Origin: JALXCH01 sp964495805
Lineage (GTDB): Bacteria > Calditrichota > Calditrichia > RBG-13-44-9
Assembly (NCBI GenBank): GCA_964495805.1
Contig: CAZBWV010000115.1
Coordinates: forward strand, 1 to 12,101
Length of the DNA stretch: 12,101 nt
Direction of reading: 5' to 3'
The notes beneath the pieces are model-generated. The model saw only the letters and a list, made by a program, of their open reading frames with translations, did no database searches and was not told the origin of the DNA. Of this stretch, positions 1-5,791 are shown in pieces. The first letter of the stretch is position 1, and every line of letters starts with the position of its first letter. The position numbers were made by a program, and so were the translations under genes.

Positions 1-146
1 CCGTTTCAACGGTTTCCGCCCGGAATGAATAGACTAACAATTGTGGACGTCCGAAGTTTAGGCGAAATTAGGATGGAAAAATACAGTGAGTTGACCATTG
101 GTAAACCGCTGAAGCAGTTTTTTCATGTAGTCAGATTGCTGAGTTC

Positions 147-167
147 CACCGGGCTGAAGCCACGGTG
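147..167. repeat. REP-like hairpin with TGAA loop
   Basis: CACCGGGC (147-154) pairs with GCC (159-161) and CGGTG (163-167) around a TGAA loop, with one bulged A at 162. A smaller hairpin, CCGT-TTCA-ACGG, lies at 1-12, and its loop is the complement of TGAA. Paired GC-rich hairpins with these loops resemble REP-type interspersed palindromes found between genes in many bacteria. The bulge and the short stem suggest a decayed copy. The family assignment is from memory and needs a genome search. Confidence 0.4.
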
Positions 168-201
168 TGCATGTTTACCGGATGAACAGGACTATTTTTT
201 C

Positions 202-305
202 GAGATTCCTCCATTTCGCTCCTCACTCCGTTCGTCGCTCCAGTCGGAATGACAACAGGCTGCCCTGTCACCCCAAGCGGAGCATCAGCGGAGTCAAGGG
301 GTCTC
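202..305. repeat. Imperfect inverted-repeat element (GAGATTCC...GGGGTCTC)
   Basis: The left part begins GAGATTCC (202-209) and ends GGAATGACA (246-254). The right part begins TGTCACCCC (266-274) and ends GGGGTCTC (298-305). The two parts are imperfect reverse complements of each other around an 11-base spacer, and each contains short runs of CGCTCC/GGAGC type. This is the layout of the common intergenic repeat reading roughly GTCATTCC-GAGCG-GAGGAATCTC, which I recall from several FCB and other genomes. No transposase is present, so it could be a non-autonomous mobile element or a REP-type array. Confidence 0.5.
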
Positions 306-336
306 ATCACCATTCGGCTTCTCCTGAAAAAAATAG

Positions 337-362
337 ACAGGATATACAGGATGAGACAGGAT
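337..362. repeat. Triple direct repeat ACAGGAT
   Basis: ACAGGAT occurs at 337-343, 346-352 and 356-362, spaced 9 and 10 bases apart. It resembles the short intergenic repeat AGACAGGAT-TTACAGGAT that I recall from many environmental bacterial genomes. The following bases (371-395) are AT-rich and may be a decayed second arm. The units are too short and too close together for a CRISPR array. Confidence 0.4.
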
Positions 363-397
363 TCATTTAAAGACACAGATTTTTTAATGAGAATCCT

Positions 398-437
398 CAT
401 TCCCCGCCTCACATCGTTCTTCGCTTCTTTGGGAATG
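398..437. repeat. Short inverted repeat CATTCCC...GGGAATG
   Basis: CATTCCC at 398-404 and GGGAATG at 431-437 are perfect 7-base complements around a 26-base spacer. The spacer is pyrimidine-rich and resembles the interior of the 202-254 repeat (CGCCTCAC..CGTTC..TCGCTTC compared with CTCCTCAC..CGTTCGTCGC). It is probably a third, diverged copy of the same repeat family. Confidence 0.35.
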
Positions 438-545
438 GCAGAAGCAAATCATTTCATCCGCGCATCATGAAAATTCGGCAATTCACTTCAAAAAGCATCC
501 CATTCAGCGGATTCAATAAATATCATTCCCGGGGAAAATGATCGC

Positions 546-576
546 AATAAAAAAGGGGCCGAATCACTCCGGCCCC
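546..576 (-). terminator. Intrinsic terminator of gdhA
   Basis: Read on the minus strand, GGGGCCG (576-570) and CGGCCCC (561-555) form a perfect 7-base-pair GC stem with an 8-base loop, followed at once by TTTTTTATT (554-546). It lies about 40 bases beyond the gdhA stop codon. This is a textbook rho-independent terminator. Confidence 0.88.
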
Positions 577-614
577 GTTTGAATTCCATCCGTTTCTTAA
601 CTGATGTTTATCAA

Positions 615-1973
615 TTACACCAGACCCTGGTCCAGCATGGCGTCGGCTACTTTGATGAAACCGCCAATGTTGGCGCCTTTCATGTAATTCACGAAACCGC
701 CATTTTCCCGTCCGTACTTCACGCAGGTGTTGTGGATGCTGGTCATAATTTCTTTCAGCTTGGCATCCACTTCTTCGCGAGTCCAGGACAGTCGGATGCT
801 GTTCTGGGTCATCTCCAGACCGGAAACCGCCACACCGCCAGCATTGGCCGCTTTGCCCGGTCCGTACAAAATCTTGGCATCCATAAACACATCGATGGCT
901 TCCGGCATGGAAGGCATGTTGGCACCTTCCGCCACACAGATGCAACCATTCTTCACCAGTGCTTTGGCATCTTCACCATCGATTTCGTTCTGGGTAGCGC
1001 AGGGTAACGCCACATCACATTTGACTTTGCGCCAGGGCCGCTCATTCTCCCAGTATTCCACACCATATTTTTCAGCATATTCGCGGATGCGGCCGCGTTT
1101 TACGTTCTTCAGCTCCATTACAAAGGCCAGCTTCTCTTTGTCGATGCCATCCGGATCGTAAACGGTGCCATTGGAATCGGACAGGGTAACCACTTTGCCG
1201 CCCAATTCAATCACTTTTTCCGTAGCATACTGTGCCACGTTTCCGGAACCGGAAATAGCTACCGTTTTGCCCTTGAAGGATTCCCCTTTGTCCATCAGCA
1301 TCTGCTCGGCAAAGTACACCAGACCGTAACCGGTGGCTTCCGGACGAATCAGGCTACCACCCCAGTTCAGACCTTTACCCGTGAGTACGCCGGTGAATTC
1401 GTTACGCAGACGTTTGTACTGCCCGAACAGGAAGCCAATTTCGCGGCCACCCACACCAATATCGCCAGCCGGCACGTCGGTGTTGGGACCAATATGACGA
1501 TACAGTTCGGTCATAAACGACTGGCAGAAGTTCATCACTTCCGTATCGGATTTGCCCTTGGGATCGAAATCCGAACCGCCCTTACCACCGCCCATGGGCA
1601 ATGTGGTCAAACTGTTTTTAAATACCTGCTCAAAGCCCAGGAACTTCAAAATGCTCAGGTTCACCGAAGGATGGAAGCGCAAACCACCTTTGTACGGCCC
1701 AATGGCAGAGTTGAATTCCACCCGATAACCACGGTTCACATGGATGTCGCCACGGTCGTCGCGCCAGGGCACCCGAAACATAATCACTCGTTCCGGTTCC
1801 ACCATGCGCTCTAAAATCCGCGCATGAATGTACTGGGGATTATCCTGCACAAAATCCCACAGCGTAATCAGTACTTCTTCCACAGCTTGATGGAACTCCT
1901 TTTCGCCAGGATTTTTGGCCTTCACCATTTCCATGAAAGCTTCCACCGAAGAATAAATCTTGTCCTGTGCCAT
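615..1973 (-). CDS. gdhA: NADP-type glutamate dehydrogenase
   Basis: Reversibly converts 2-oxoglutarate and ammonia to L-glutamate with a nicotinamide cofactor; cytoplasmic, probably hexameric. The 452-residue length is typical of the short bacterial hexameric class. Visible family motifs are YKGGLRF (Lys95), FKNSLT (Lys119), PMGGGKGG (the catalytic Lys131 region) and VPAGDIGVGGREIG with the expected catalytic Asp171. A Rossmann fold follows from about 210, with GSGNVAQY at 242-249. SDSNGTV after the second strand of that fold (265-271), together with ALPCATQNE and APGKAANAGG-like segments near the C terminus, closely resembles the E. coli NADP enzyme, so biosynthetic NADPH use (EC 1.4.1.4) is inferred; cofactor preference is not certain from sequence. 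The ATG start is supported by GGAGG on the minus strand (1982-1978), four bases upstream. No partner gene is adjacent. An intrinsic terminator follows. Confidence 0.97.
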   Translation of the reverse strand: MAQDKIYSSVEAFMEMVKAKNPGEKEFHQAVEEVLITLWDFVQDNPQYIHARILERMVEPERVIMFRVPWRDDRGDIHVNRGYRVEFNSAIGPYKGGLRFHPSVNLSILKFLGFEQVFKNSLTTLPMGGGKGGSDFDPKGKSDTEVMNFCQSFMTELYRHIGPNTDVPAGDIGVGGREIGFLFGQYKRLRNEFTGVLTGKGLNWGGSLIRPEATGYGLVYFAEQMLMDKGESFKGKTVAISGSGNVAQYATEKVIELGGKVVTLSDSNGTVYDPDGIDKEKLAFVMELKNVKRGRIREYAEKYGVEYWENERPWRKVKCDVALPCATQNEIDGEDAKALVKNGCICVAEGANMPSMPEAIDVFMDAKILYGPGKAANAGGVAVSGLEMTQNSIRLSWTREEVDAKLKEIMTSIHNTCVKYGRENGGFVNYMKGANIGGFIKVADAMLDQGLV

Positions 1974-1977
1974 ACTT

Positions 1978-1982
1978 CCTCC
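1978..1982 (-). promoter_or_regulatory. Shine-Dalgarno site of gdhA
   Basis: GGAGG on the minus strand, four bases before the gdhA ATG. It shows that this genome uses Shine-Dalgarno initiation, at least for this gene. Confidence 0.75.
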
Positions 1983-2273
1983 ACTTAAATTTTAGATGTT
2001 TGAACAATTGACCGGCCAAAACGTAACCGGATTGTTTATTTGATATCCATTCATAATGGCCAAACCTGCTCGGTTAATCCAGAGAGAATAAAATCGATAA
2101 CGGTAGGCATTTAAACCGTTCAGGTGCTTCTCTTCACATCCGAACCAATGATATTCCCGCGCAAATAAATGACCGCTCAATCCTGCCTTTCCTTACTTAA
2201 AACAGCACACCCGAACCCTTACCGACGCACATGAACACATGGGTTCAACGTCGAATTACAACAAAATTCACAA

Positions 2274-2304
2274 GAAATTTATACCCCGTTCAAATTTTTG
2301 TCAA
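2274..2304 (-). promoter_or_regulatory. Candidate gdhA promoter
   Basis: On the minus strand TTGACA (2304-2299) is followed after 15 bases by TATAAA (2283-2278). In the Bacteroidota register it reads TTG (2304-2302), 20 bases, TAAATTTC (2281-2274), one mismatch from TAnnTTTG. It would give gdhA a leader of roughly 290 bases. That leader holds only a weak 62-codon frame from TTG (2180 to 1992, minus strand), which I do not accept as a gene. The complement of the same bases, TTGTCA (2298-2303), could serve as a -35 element for the divergent plus-strand gene with a weak GTTAAT (2322-2327). Confidence 0.35.
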
Positions 2305-2320
2305 GCTATTTAAAAAATTA

Positions 2321-2348
2321 TGTTAATTACAATATTAACAAATTGTTA
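2321..2348. promoter_or_regulatory. Overlapping operator-like palindromes
   Basis: TGTTAAT (2321-2327) and ATTAACA (2334-2340) are perfect 7-base inverted repeats around six bases. They overlap a second palindrome, TAACAA-A-TTGTTA (2336-2348). The half-site TGTTA/TAACA therefore occurs three times within 28 bases in the AT-rich part of the divergent gap, next to the candidate promoters. This is the look of a binding site for a dimeric regulator. No regulator gene is in the window and the half-site does not identify a family to me. Confidence 0.4.
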
Positions 2349-2455
2349 CATGATATGGAACTTCTCCGAAATATTCCGGTATTTAGTATAACATTACAAC
2401 GATGAGCGGGGTTCTTTCGCAATTATGAATGAAGGCTGATTCAACAGCTCCTTTG

Positions 2456-2477
2456 TTTTGTTCGTTTGGGAACAAAA
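2456..2477. promoter_or_regulatory. Perfect inverted repeat TTTTGTTC-N6-GAACAAAA
   Basis: TTTTGTTC (2456-2463) and GAACAAAA (2470-2477) are perfect 8-base complements separated by GTTTGG. It is not followed by a T tract on the plus strand, so it is unlikely to be a plus-strand terminator. It could be a protein-binding site or an RNA hairpin in the leader of the next gene. It sits directly before the GGGAGG that precedes the 39-codon leader frame. Confidence 0.4.
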
Positions 2478-2522
2478 TGGGAGGAACGATGGGAAGGAGG
2501 GAGAGAAAAACATCGGGAGACA

Positions 2523-2554
2523 GGGGAAATAGGGGCTATGGGGGTGATAAGGGG
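2523..2554 (+). promoter_or_regulatory. Four-tetrad G-quadruplex motif
   Basis: Four runs of at least four G (2523-2526, 2532-2535, 2540-2544, 2551-2554) are separated by loops of 5, 4 and 6 bases. This meets the strict definition of a G4 sequence with four tetrads. It lies on the coding strand about 50 bases before the likely start codon, within a purine-rich tract (about 2470-2560). If transcribed it could fold in the mRNA leader; as DNA it could affect the promoter. Folding is inferred from pattern only. Confidence 0.5.
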
Positions 2555-2562
2555 CCGGGAGT

Positions 2563-2588
2563 TAGCTTTGATTTGTGTCAACACAAAT
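2563..2588 (+). promoter_or_regulatory. TAGCTTTG box and adjoining palindrome near the start
   Basis: TAGCTTTG (2563-2570) matches the Bacteroidota -7 box TAnnTTTG exactly, but no TTG lies 19-21 bases upstream, so a complete promoter is not shown. Immediately downstream, ATTTGTGT (2571-2578) and ACACAAAT (2581-2588) form a perfect 8-base inverted repeat around CA. If the box is used, transcription would begin inside this palindrome, which would then act as an operator. A GTG start at 2575 would be excluded and ATG 2605 or 2632 favoured. Confidence 0.3.
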
Positions 2589-2604
2589 TGTTGATTATTT
2601 TTCC

Positions 2605-5583
2605 ATGAACCAAAACCGGAATCGAAGCAATATGGATTTTTCACCCGATTTTGAACCGAAGTTTAGTGGTTTTCATGACCTGATGAAATTTCGCGTGCGG
2701 GAGATTTTGCTGGTTTCCAGCCTGTACGATGCGTTTGTGCTGGAAGAAGACGGCGGACTGGCTGAACGCATTTTTAGCGAATATGTGGACCTGAACCTGC
2801 ACTTCATTCCACGCATCACCAAAGTCTCCTCTGCGGAAGAGGCGTTTCAGGCGCTGAAACGGCGTACCTTTGACCTGGTCATTACCATGTCCCGACTGTC
2901 CGATATGAATCCCATTGAGTTCGGCACGCGGGTGAAAAAAGACTATCCGGATATCATGGTAATTCTGCTGACCTACGACATCATCGATCCGCTGCTGCTC
3001 ACTCAAATCCGCCGAACCCGCAGCATCGATAAAGTGTTTTATTGGTCCGGGGAATCACGCATCCTTCTTTCCATCATTAAATATGTGGAGGATTTAAAGA
3101 ATGTCCAGGACGATGCCCGTGCGGGCGTACAGGTGATTTTGCTGATTGAGGATTCCCCCAAATTCTATTCCATCTTTCTGCCCATGATTTACACCATTCT
3201 TATGAACCAGACCCGACAGCTCATTGCCGATGGAGTGAACGATCTGCACCGTATGCTGCGCATGCGCGCACGTCCCAAAGTTCTGTTAACTGATAACTAC
3301 GATGACGCCCTGCTTATCTACGAAAAATACAAACAGAATCTACTGGGCATTATCTCCGACGTTCGATTTCCCCGCCACGGGAAGATGGACAACGAAGCGG
3401 GATTTAAACTGGCGCGCAAAGTTAAAAAAGAAGTACCGGACCTGCCAATCCTGCTCCAGTCATCCAATCCGGAGAATTGTAAAAAAGCGTTTGAATGCGG
3501 GGCAGCATTTTTGAATAAAAATTCGGACAATCTCCTGTCCGAATTGCGCGGCTTCATTCTGTCCAATTTTGGATTTGGTGATTTTGTATTCCGCATGCCG
3601 GACGGACGGGAAATAGATCGGGCACGCAATTTACAGGAACTGGCCGAAGCCATTTTACGTATTCCTGCAGAAAGTCTGGAATTCCATGCCCGACGAAACC
3701 ACATCTCTATCTGGTTACGCGCCCGTACGGAGTTCCAGTTAGCTGACGAATTACGCCCTAAAAAAGTCTCCGATTTCGATTCCATTGAAGCATTGCGCCA
3801 TTATATTTATAATTCCGTACAAAATTTATTAAAACAACTTCAGGTAGGAGTAATTCGGGATATTATTCCCGGTTACCAGAATGTAGAAACAACATTTATC
3901 CGCATCGGGAATGGTTCGCTGGGAGGAAAAGGTCGTAGCATTGCTTTTTTAAGTGCACTATTAACAAACACCAAAGAGCTAAAAAAATATAATGATGTTC
4001 AGATTCAGACTCCTTATACATTTGTACTGGGCAGCGCAATTTATCAAGACTTTTTGGACCGAAACAACTTGCTGGACTTTGCCCTGAACACACATAATGA
4101 TCAGCTTATTGCCAGTCGGTTCCTGCAATCGGATTTTCCCGAAGAGATCATCCAGGACCTGGAAAAAGTGCTGGAACGTTCCCATTTTCCCCTGGCGGTG
4201 CGTTCCTCCAGTATTCTGGAAGACTCCCAGTCCCTTCCTTTTGCCGGATTGTACCACACGTACATGCTACCCAACAATCACCCGGATCAGCAGGTGCGTT
4301 TGAAGCAGCTGATGGATGCCATTCGGCTGGTGTACGCTTCGGTATTCTTCCAGAGTCCCCGTGAATATGTCAAACACACCGATTACCGCATCGAAGAGGA
4401 AAAAATGGCGGTGATCATCGAACAGCTTATTGGTCGCCCATTCGGCGACATTTATTACCCGGTGCTCTCCGGAGTAGCTCAATCATTTAACTTCTATCCC
4501 ATTTCCAGCATGGAACCGGAAGAAGGTATCGTGCACCTGGCTCTGGGATTGGGCAAAATTATTGTGGAGGGTGAACAGATTTACCGCTTTTCACCGCGAT
4601 ATCCCCGAGCCAATCCACCATATAGTTCTGCCTACGAAATTTACCGTAACTCCCAGAACCGGTTTTACGCATTGGACCTTTCCCGGCCGGATGTGCAGGT
4701 AAAACCCAACGAAGATTTCAGTTTGCGGAAGTTGCCCATCTCCCGTGCGGAAAAGGATGGCACCCTGTTTTTCGTGGGAAGTACTTACTCCCCGGAAAAC
4801 GGTACGATTAAAGACACATTGAACATTTCCGGGCCACGGGTAATTACATTCGCCAATATTCTGAAATACCGGATTTTCCCCCTGGCAGAAATTTTAACTG
4901 ATCTATTGGAAATGGGGAAAAAAGCATTTGGTACCCATGTGGAAATTGAATTTGCCGCCAATCTGTACCGCGAACGGAATCGAACCCCGGAATTCTACCT
5001 TTTACAAATCCGACCGCTGGTGACTGAGAATGAAGAGACGGTGTTTTTAGAAGAAGATATTCCCCGCGAGCGGTTTCTGTGTAAATCGGAATTTGCCATC
5101 GGGAACGGCATTTACCACGATCTGTACGATTTAATTTACGTGGATCCGGACGCATTCGATATCGCCCGAAGCCAGCAGATTGCACGGGAGCTGGAAAAGT
5201 TAAACGAAACGCTGCGACGAGAACATCGCCACTACATTCTCATCGGTTTCGGACGTTGGGGAACATCCGACCCATGGCTGGGCATTCCCGTGGAATGGCA
5301 CCAGGTATCTCAGGCACGGGTGATTATCGAAACAACTCTGGGACGTTTTAAAGTGGATCCATCCCACGGAAGCCACTTCTTCCACAACCTGATTTCTCTG
5401 CGACTGGGATACTTTTTTGTGAAAAATCAGCAGAAAGAAGAATTTATCGATTGGGAATGGTTAAAACAGCAGAAACCAACCCAGCGCACCCAATTTTTAC
5501 GACACGTTCGGTTTGCTCAACCACTGCTGGTAAAAGTGCACGGTAAAAGTACCCGGGGAGTTATTCTGAAGCCGGAAGCATAA
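2605..5583 (+). CDS. Receiver/pseudo-receiver protein with PEP-synthase-type ATP-grasp domain
   Basis: Numbered from ATG 2605 (992 residues). Residues 30-165 look like a degenerate receiver: the acidic pair is replaced by Ser38-Ser39, the phospho-acceptor position is Met95 and the conserved Lys position is Trp147, although Thr123 remains. Residues 178-320 form a second receiver with its key residues present: Glu182-Asp183, Asp252 (SDVRFP), Ser286 and Lys305, with an extra segment near 190-220. Residues 434-805 are the ATP-grasp (PPDK_N) half of PEP synthase: NGSLGGKGR (436-444), AVRSSS (531-536), FAG (546-548), ALGLGKIIVEG (646-656), EIEFA and LLQIRPL (799-805). The C-terminal part contains GRWGTSDPWLG (883-893) and DPSHGSHFFHN (918-928). 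There is no swivelling phosphohistidine motif and no PEP/pyruvate barrel, so a complete dikinase is unlikely. I infer ATP binding controlled by phosphorylation; the substrate is unknown. The start is uncertain: GTG 2575 and ATG 2632 are alternatives, none has a good Shine-Dalgarno, and 2605 overlaps the stop of a leader frame as ATGA. Confidence 0.9.
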   Translation: MNQNRNRSNMDFSPDFEPKFSGFHDLMKFRVREILLVSSLYDAFVLEEDGGLAERIFSEYVDLNLHFIPRITKVSSAEEAFQALKRRTFDLVITMSRLSDMNPIEFGTRVKKDYPDIMVILLTYDIIDPLLLTQIRRTRSIDKVFYWSGESRILLSIIKYVEDLKNVQDDARAGVQVILLIEDSPKFYSIFLPMIYTILMNQTRQLIADGVNDLHRMLRMRARPKVLLTDNYDDALLIYEKYKQNLLGIISDVRFPRHGKMDNEAGFKLARKVKKEVPDLPILLQSSNPENCKKAFECGAAFLNKNSDNLLSELRGFILSNFGFGDFVFRMPDGREIDRARNLQELAEAILRIPAESLEFHARRNHISIWLRARTEFQLADELRPKKVSDFDSIEALRHYIYNSVQNLLKQLQVGVIRDIIPGYQNVETTFIRIGNGSLGGKGRSIAFLSALLTNTKELKKYNDVQIQTPYTFVLGSAIYQDFLDRNNLLDFALNTHNDQLIASRFLQSDFPEEIIQDLEKVLERSHFPLAVRSSSILEDSQSLPFAGLYHTYMLPNNHPDQQVRLKQLMDAIRLVYASVFFQSPREYVKHTDYRIEEEKMAVIIEQLIGRPFGDIYYPVLSGVAQSFNFYPISSMEPEEGIVHLALGLGKIIVEGEQIYRFSPRYPRANPPYSSAYEIYRNSQNRFYALDLSRPDVQVKPNEDFSLRKLPISRAEKDGTLFFVGSTYSPENGTIKDTLNISGPRVITFANILKYRIFPLAEILTDLLEMGKKAFGTHVEIEFAANLYRERNRTPEFYLLQIRPLVTENEETVFLEEDIPRERFLCKSEFAIGNGIYHDLYDLIYVDPDAFDIARSQQIARELEKLNETLRREHRHYILIGFGRWGTSDPWLGIPVEWHQVSQARVIIETTLGRFKVDPSHGSHFFHNLISLRLGYFFVKNQQKEEFIDWEWLKQQKPTQRTQFLRHVRFAQPLLVKVHGKSTRGVILKPEA

Positions 5584-5598
5584 CCGGGTACTTATTTT
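5547..5598 (+). terminator. Long-loop inverted repeat, possible terminator
   Basis: AAGTACCCGG (5547-5556, inside the last codons of the preceding gene) and CCGGGTACTT (5584-5593, just after its stop) are perfect 10-base complements with a 27-base loop, followed by ATTTT. The stem strength and the T-rich tail suggest a rho-independent terminator whose left arm is coding, though the loop is long and the T run short. Confidence 0.45.
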
Positions 5599-5682
5599 CA
5601 CGCGGGAAATATGAATAACCCCGGGGGCAAAACCAATAATCCCCCTCTAACTTTACATTCGAAACTTTCCCTTTCTCCAATT

Positions 5683-5709
5683 CCCCTAATCCCCCTCCCT
5701 TTTATGCCC
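5683..5709 (-). promoter_or_regulatory. G-quadruplex motif on the minus strand
   Basis: Read on the minus strand, G runs at 5709-5707, 5699-5697, 5695-5691 and 5686-5683 are separated by 7, 1 and 4 bases, giving a three-tetrad G4 pattern. It lies on the template strand just upstream of the macroglobulin promoter, within a C-rich stretch (about 5617-5709) that mirrors the G-rich tract before the preceding gene. Confidence 0.4.
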
Positions 5710-5727
5710 GGTTCTTCCAAAAATCGT

Positions 5728-5758
5728 TTGTTTTAATTCCAAAATTCATTAATTTTTG
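5728..5758 (+). promoter_or_regulatory. Promoter of the alpha-2-macroglobulin gene
   Basis: TTG (5728-5730) is followed after 19 bases by TAATTTTTG (5750-5758), close to the Bacteroidota consensus TTG-N19-21-TAnnTTTG. In the sigma-70 register it is TTGTTT, 16 bases, TAATTT. Transcription would start near 5765, leaving a leader of about 27 bases that includes the Shine-Dalgarno AGGAG (5781-5785), six bases before ATG 5792. Position and spacing fit well. Confidence 0.55.
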
Positions 5759-5791
5759 CTGTGTTTCTTCCAACATATTCAGGAGCCTATC

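Larger units (their letters stand above)
1..545. other. Gene-poor region with decayed interspersed repeats
   Basis: I find no convincing gene here. The short open frames on both strands have no Shine-Dalgarno site, have unusual composition and run through the repeats listed separately. The region contains small hairpins with TTCA or TGAA loops (1-12 and 147-167), an imperfect inverted-repeat element (202-305), a triple direct repeat of ACAGGAT (337-362) and a short inverted repeat (398-437). A further palindromic patch (ATCATT...AATGAT, about 522-542) lies just beyond the gdhA terminator. The picture is of a repeat-rich intergenic spacer beyond the 3' end of gdhA. What gene lies further left cannot be seen. 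Confidence 0.6.

Noticed and set aside
337..362. Possible CRISPR array
   Set aside because: The repeat unit is only 7 bases and the gaps 2-3 bases; there are no spacers and no cas genes.
25..470. Several 67-93 codon frames in the left spacer
   Set aside because: They overlap one another on both strands and run through interspersed repeats, with no ribosome-binding site.
579..1161. Plus-strand frames of about 140 codons across gdhA
   Set aside because: They are antisense to a gene with full family motifs, its own Shine-Dalgarno and its own terminator.
1992..2180. 62-codon minus-strand frame in the gdhA leader
   Set aside because: It starts with TTG, has no properly spaced Shine-Dalgarno, is unusually rich in Trp, Tyr and Asn and resembles nothing I know. 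It may still be a leader, but I cannot support it as a gene.
2401..2604. Riboswitch in the long leader of the receiver gene
   Set aside because: I see hairpins and a G4 motif but no conserved core of a known riboswitch class.
2605..5583. Complete PEP synthase or pyruvate phosphate dikinase
   Set aside because: Only the nucleotide-binding half is present; the phosphohistidine motif and the PEP/pyruvate barrel are missing.
5756..5791. Upstream in-frame start of the macroglobulin gene
   Set aside because: It would use TTG inside the promoter -10 region and place the Shine-Dalgarno within the coding sequence. ATG 5792 has ideal spacing and starts a signal peptide.
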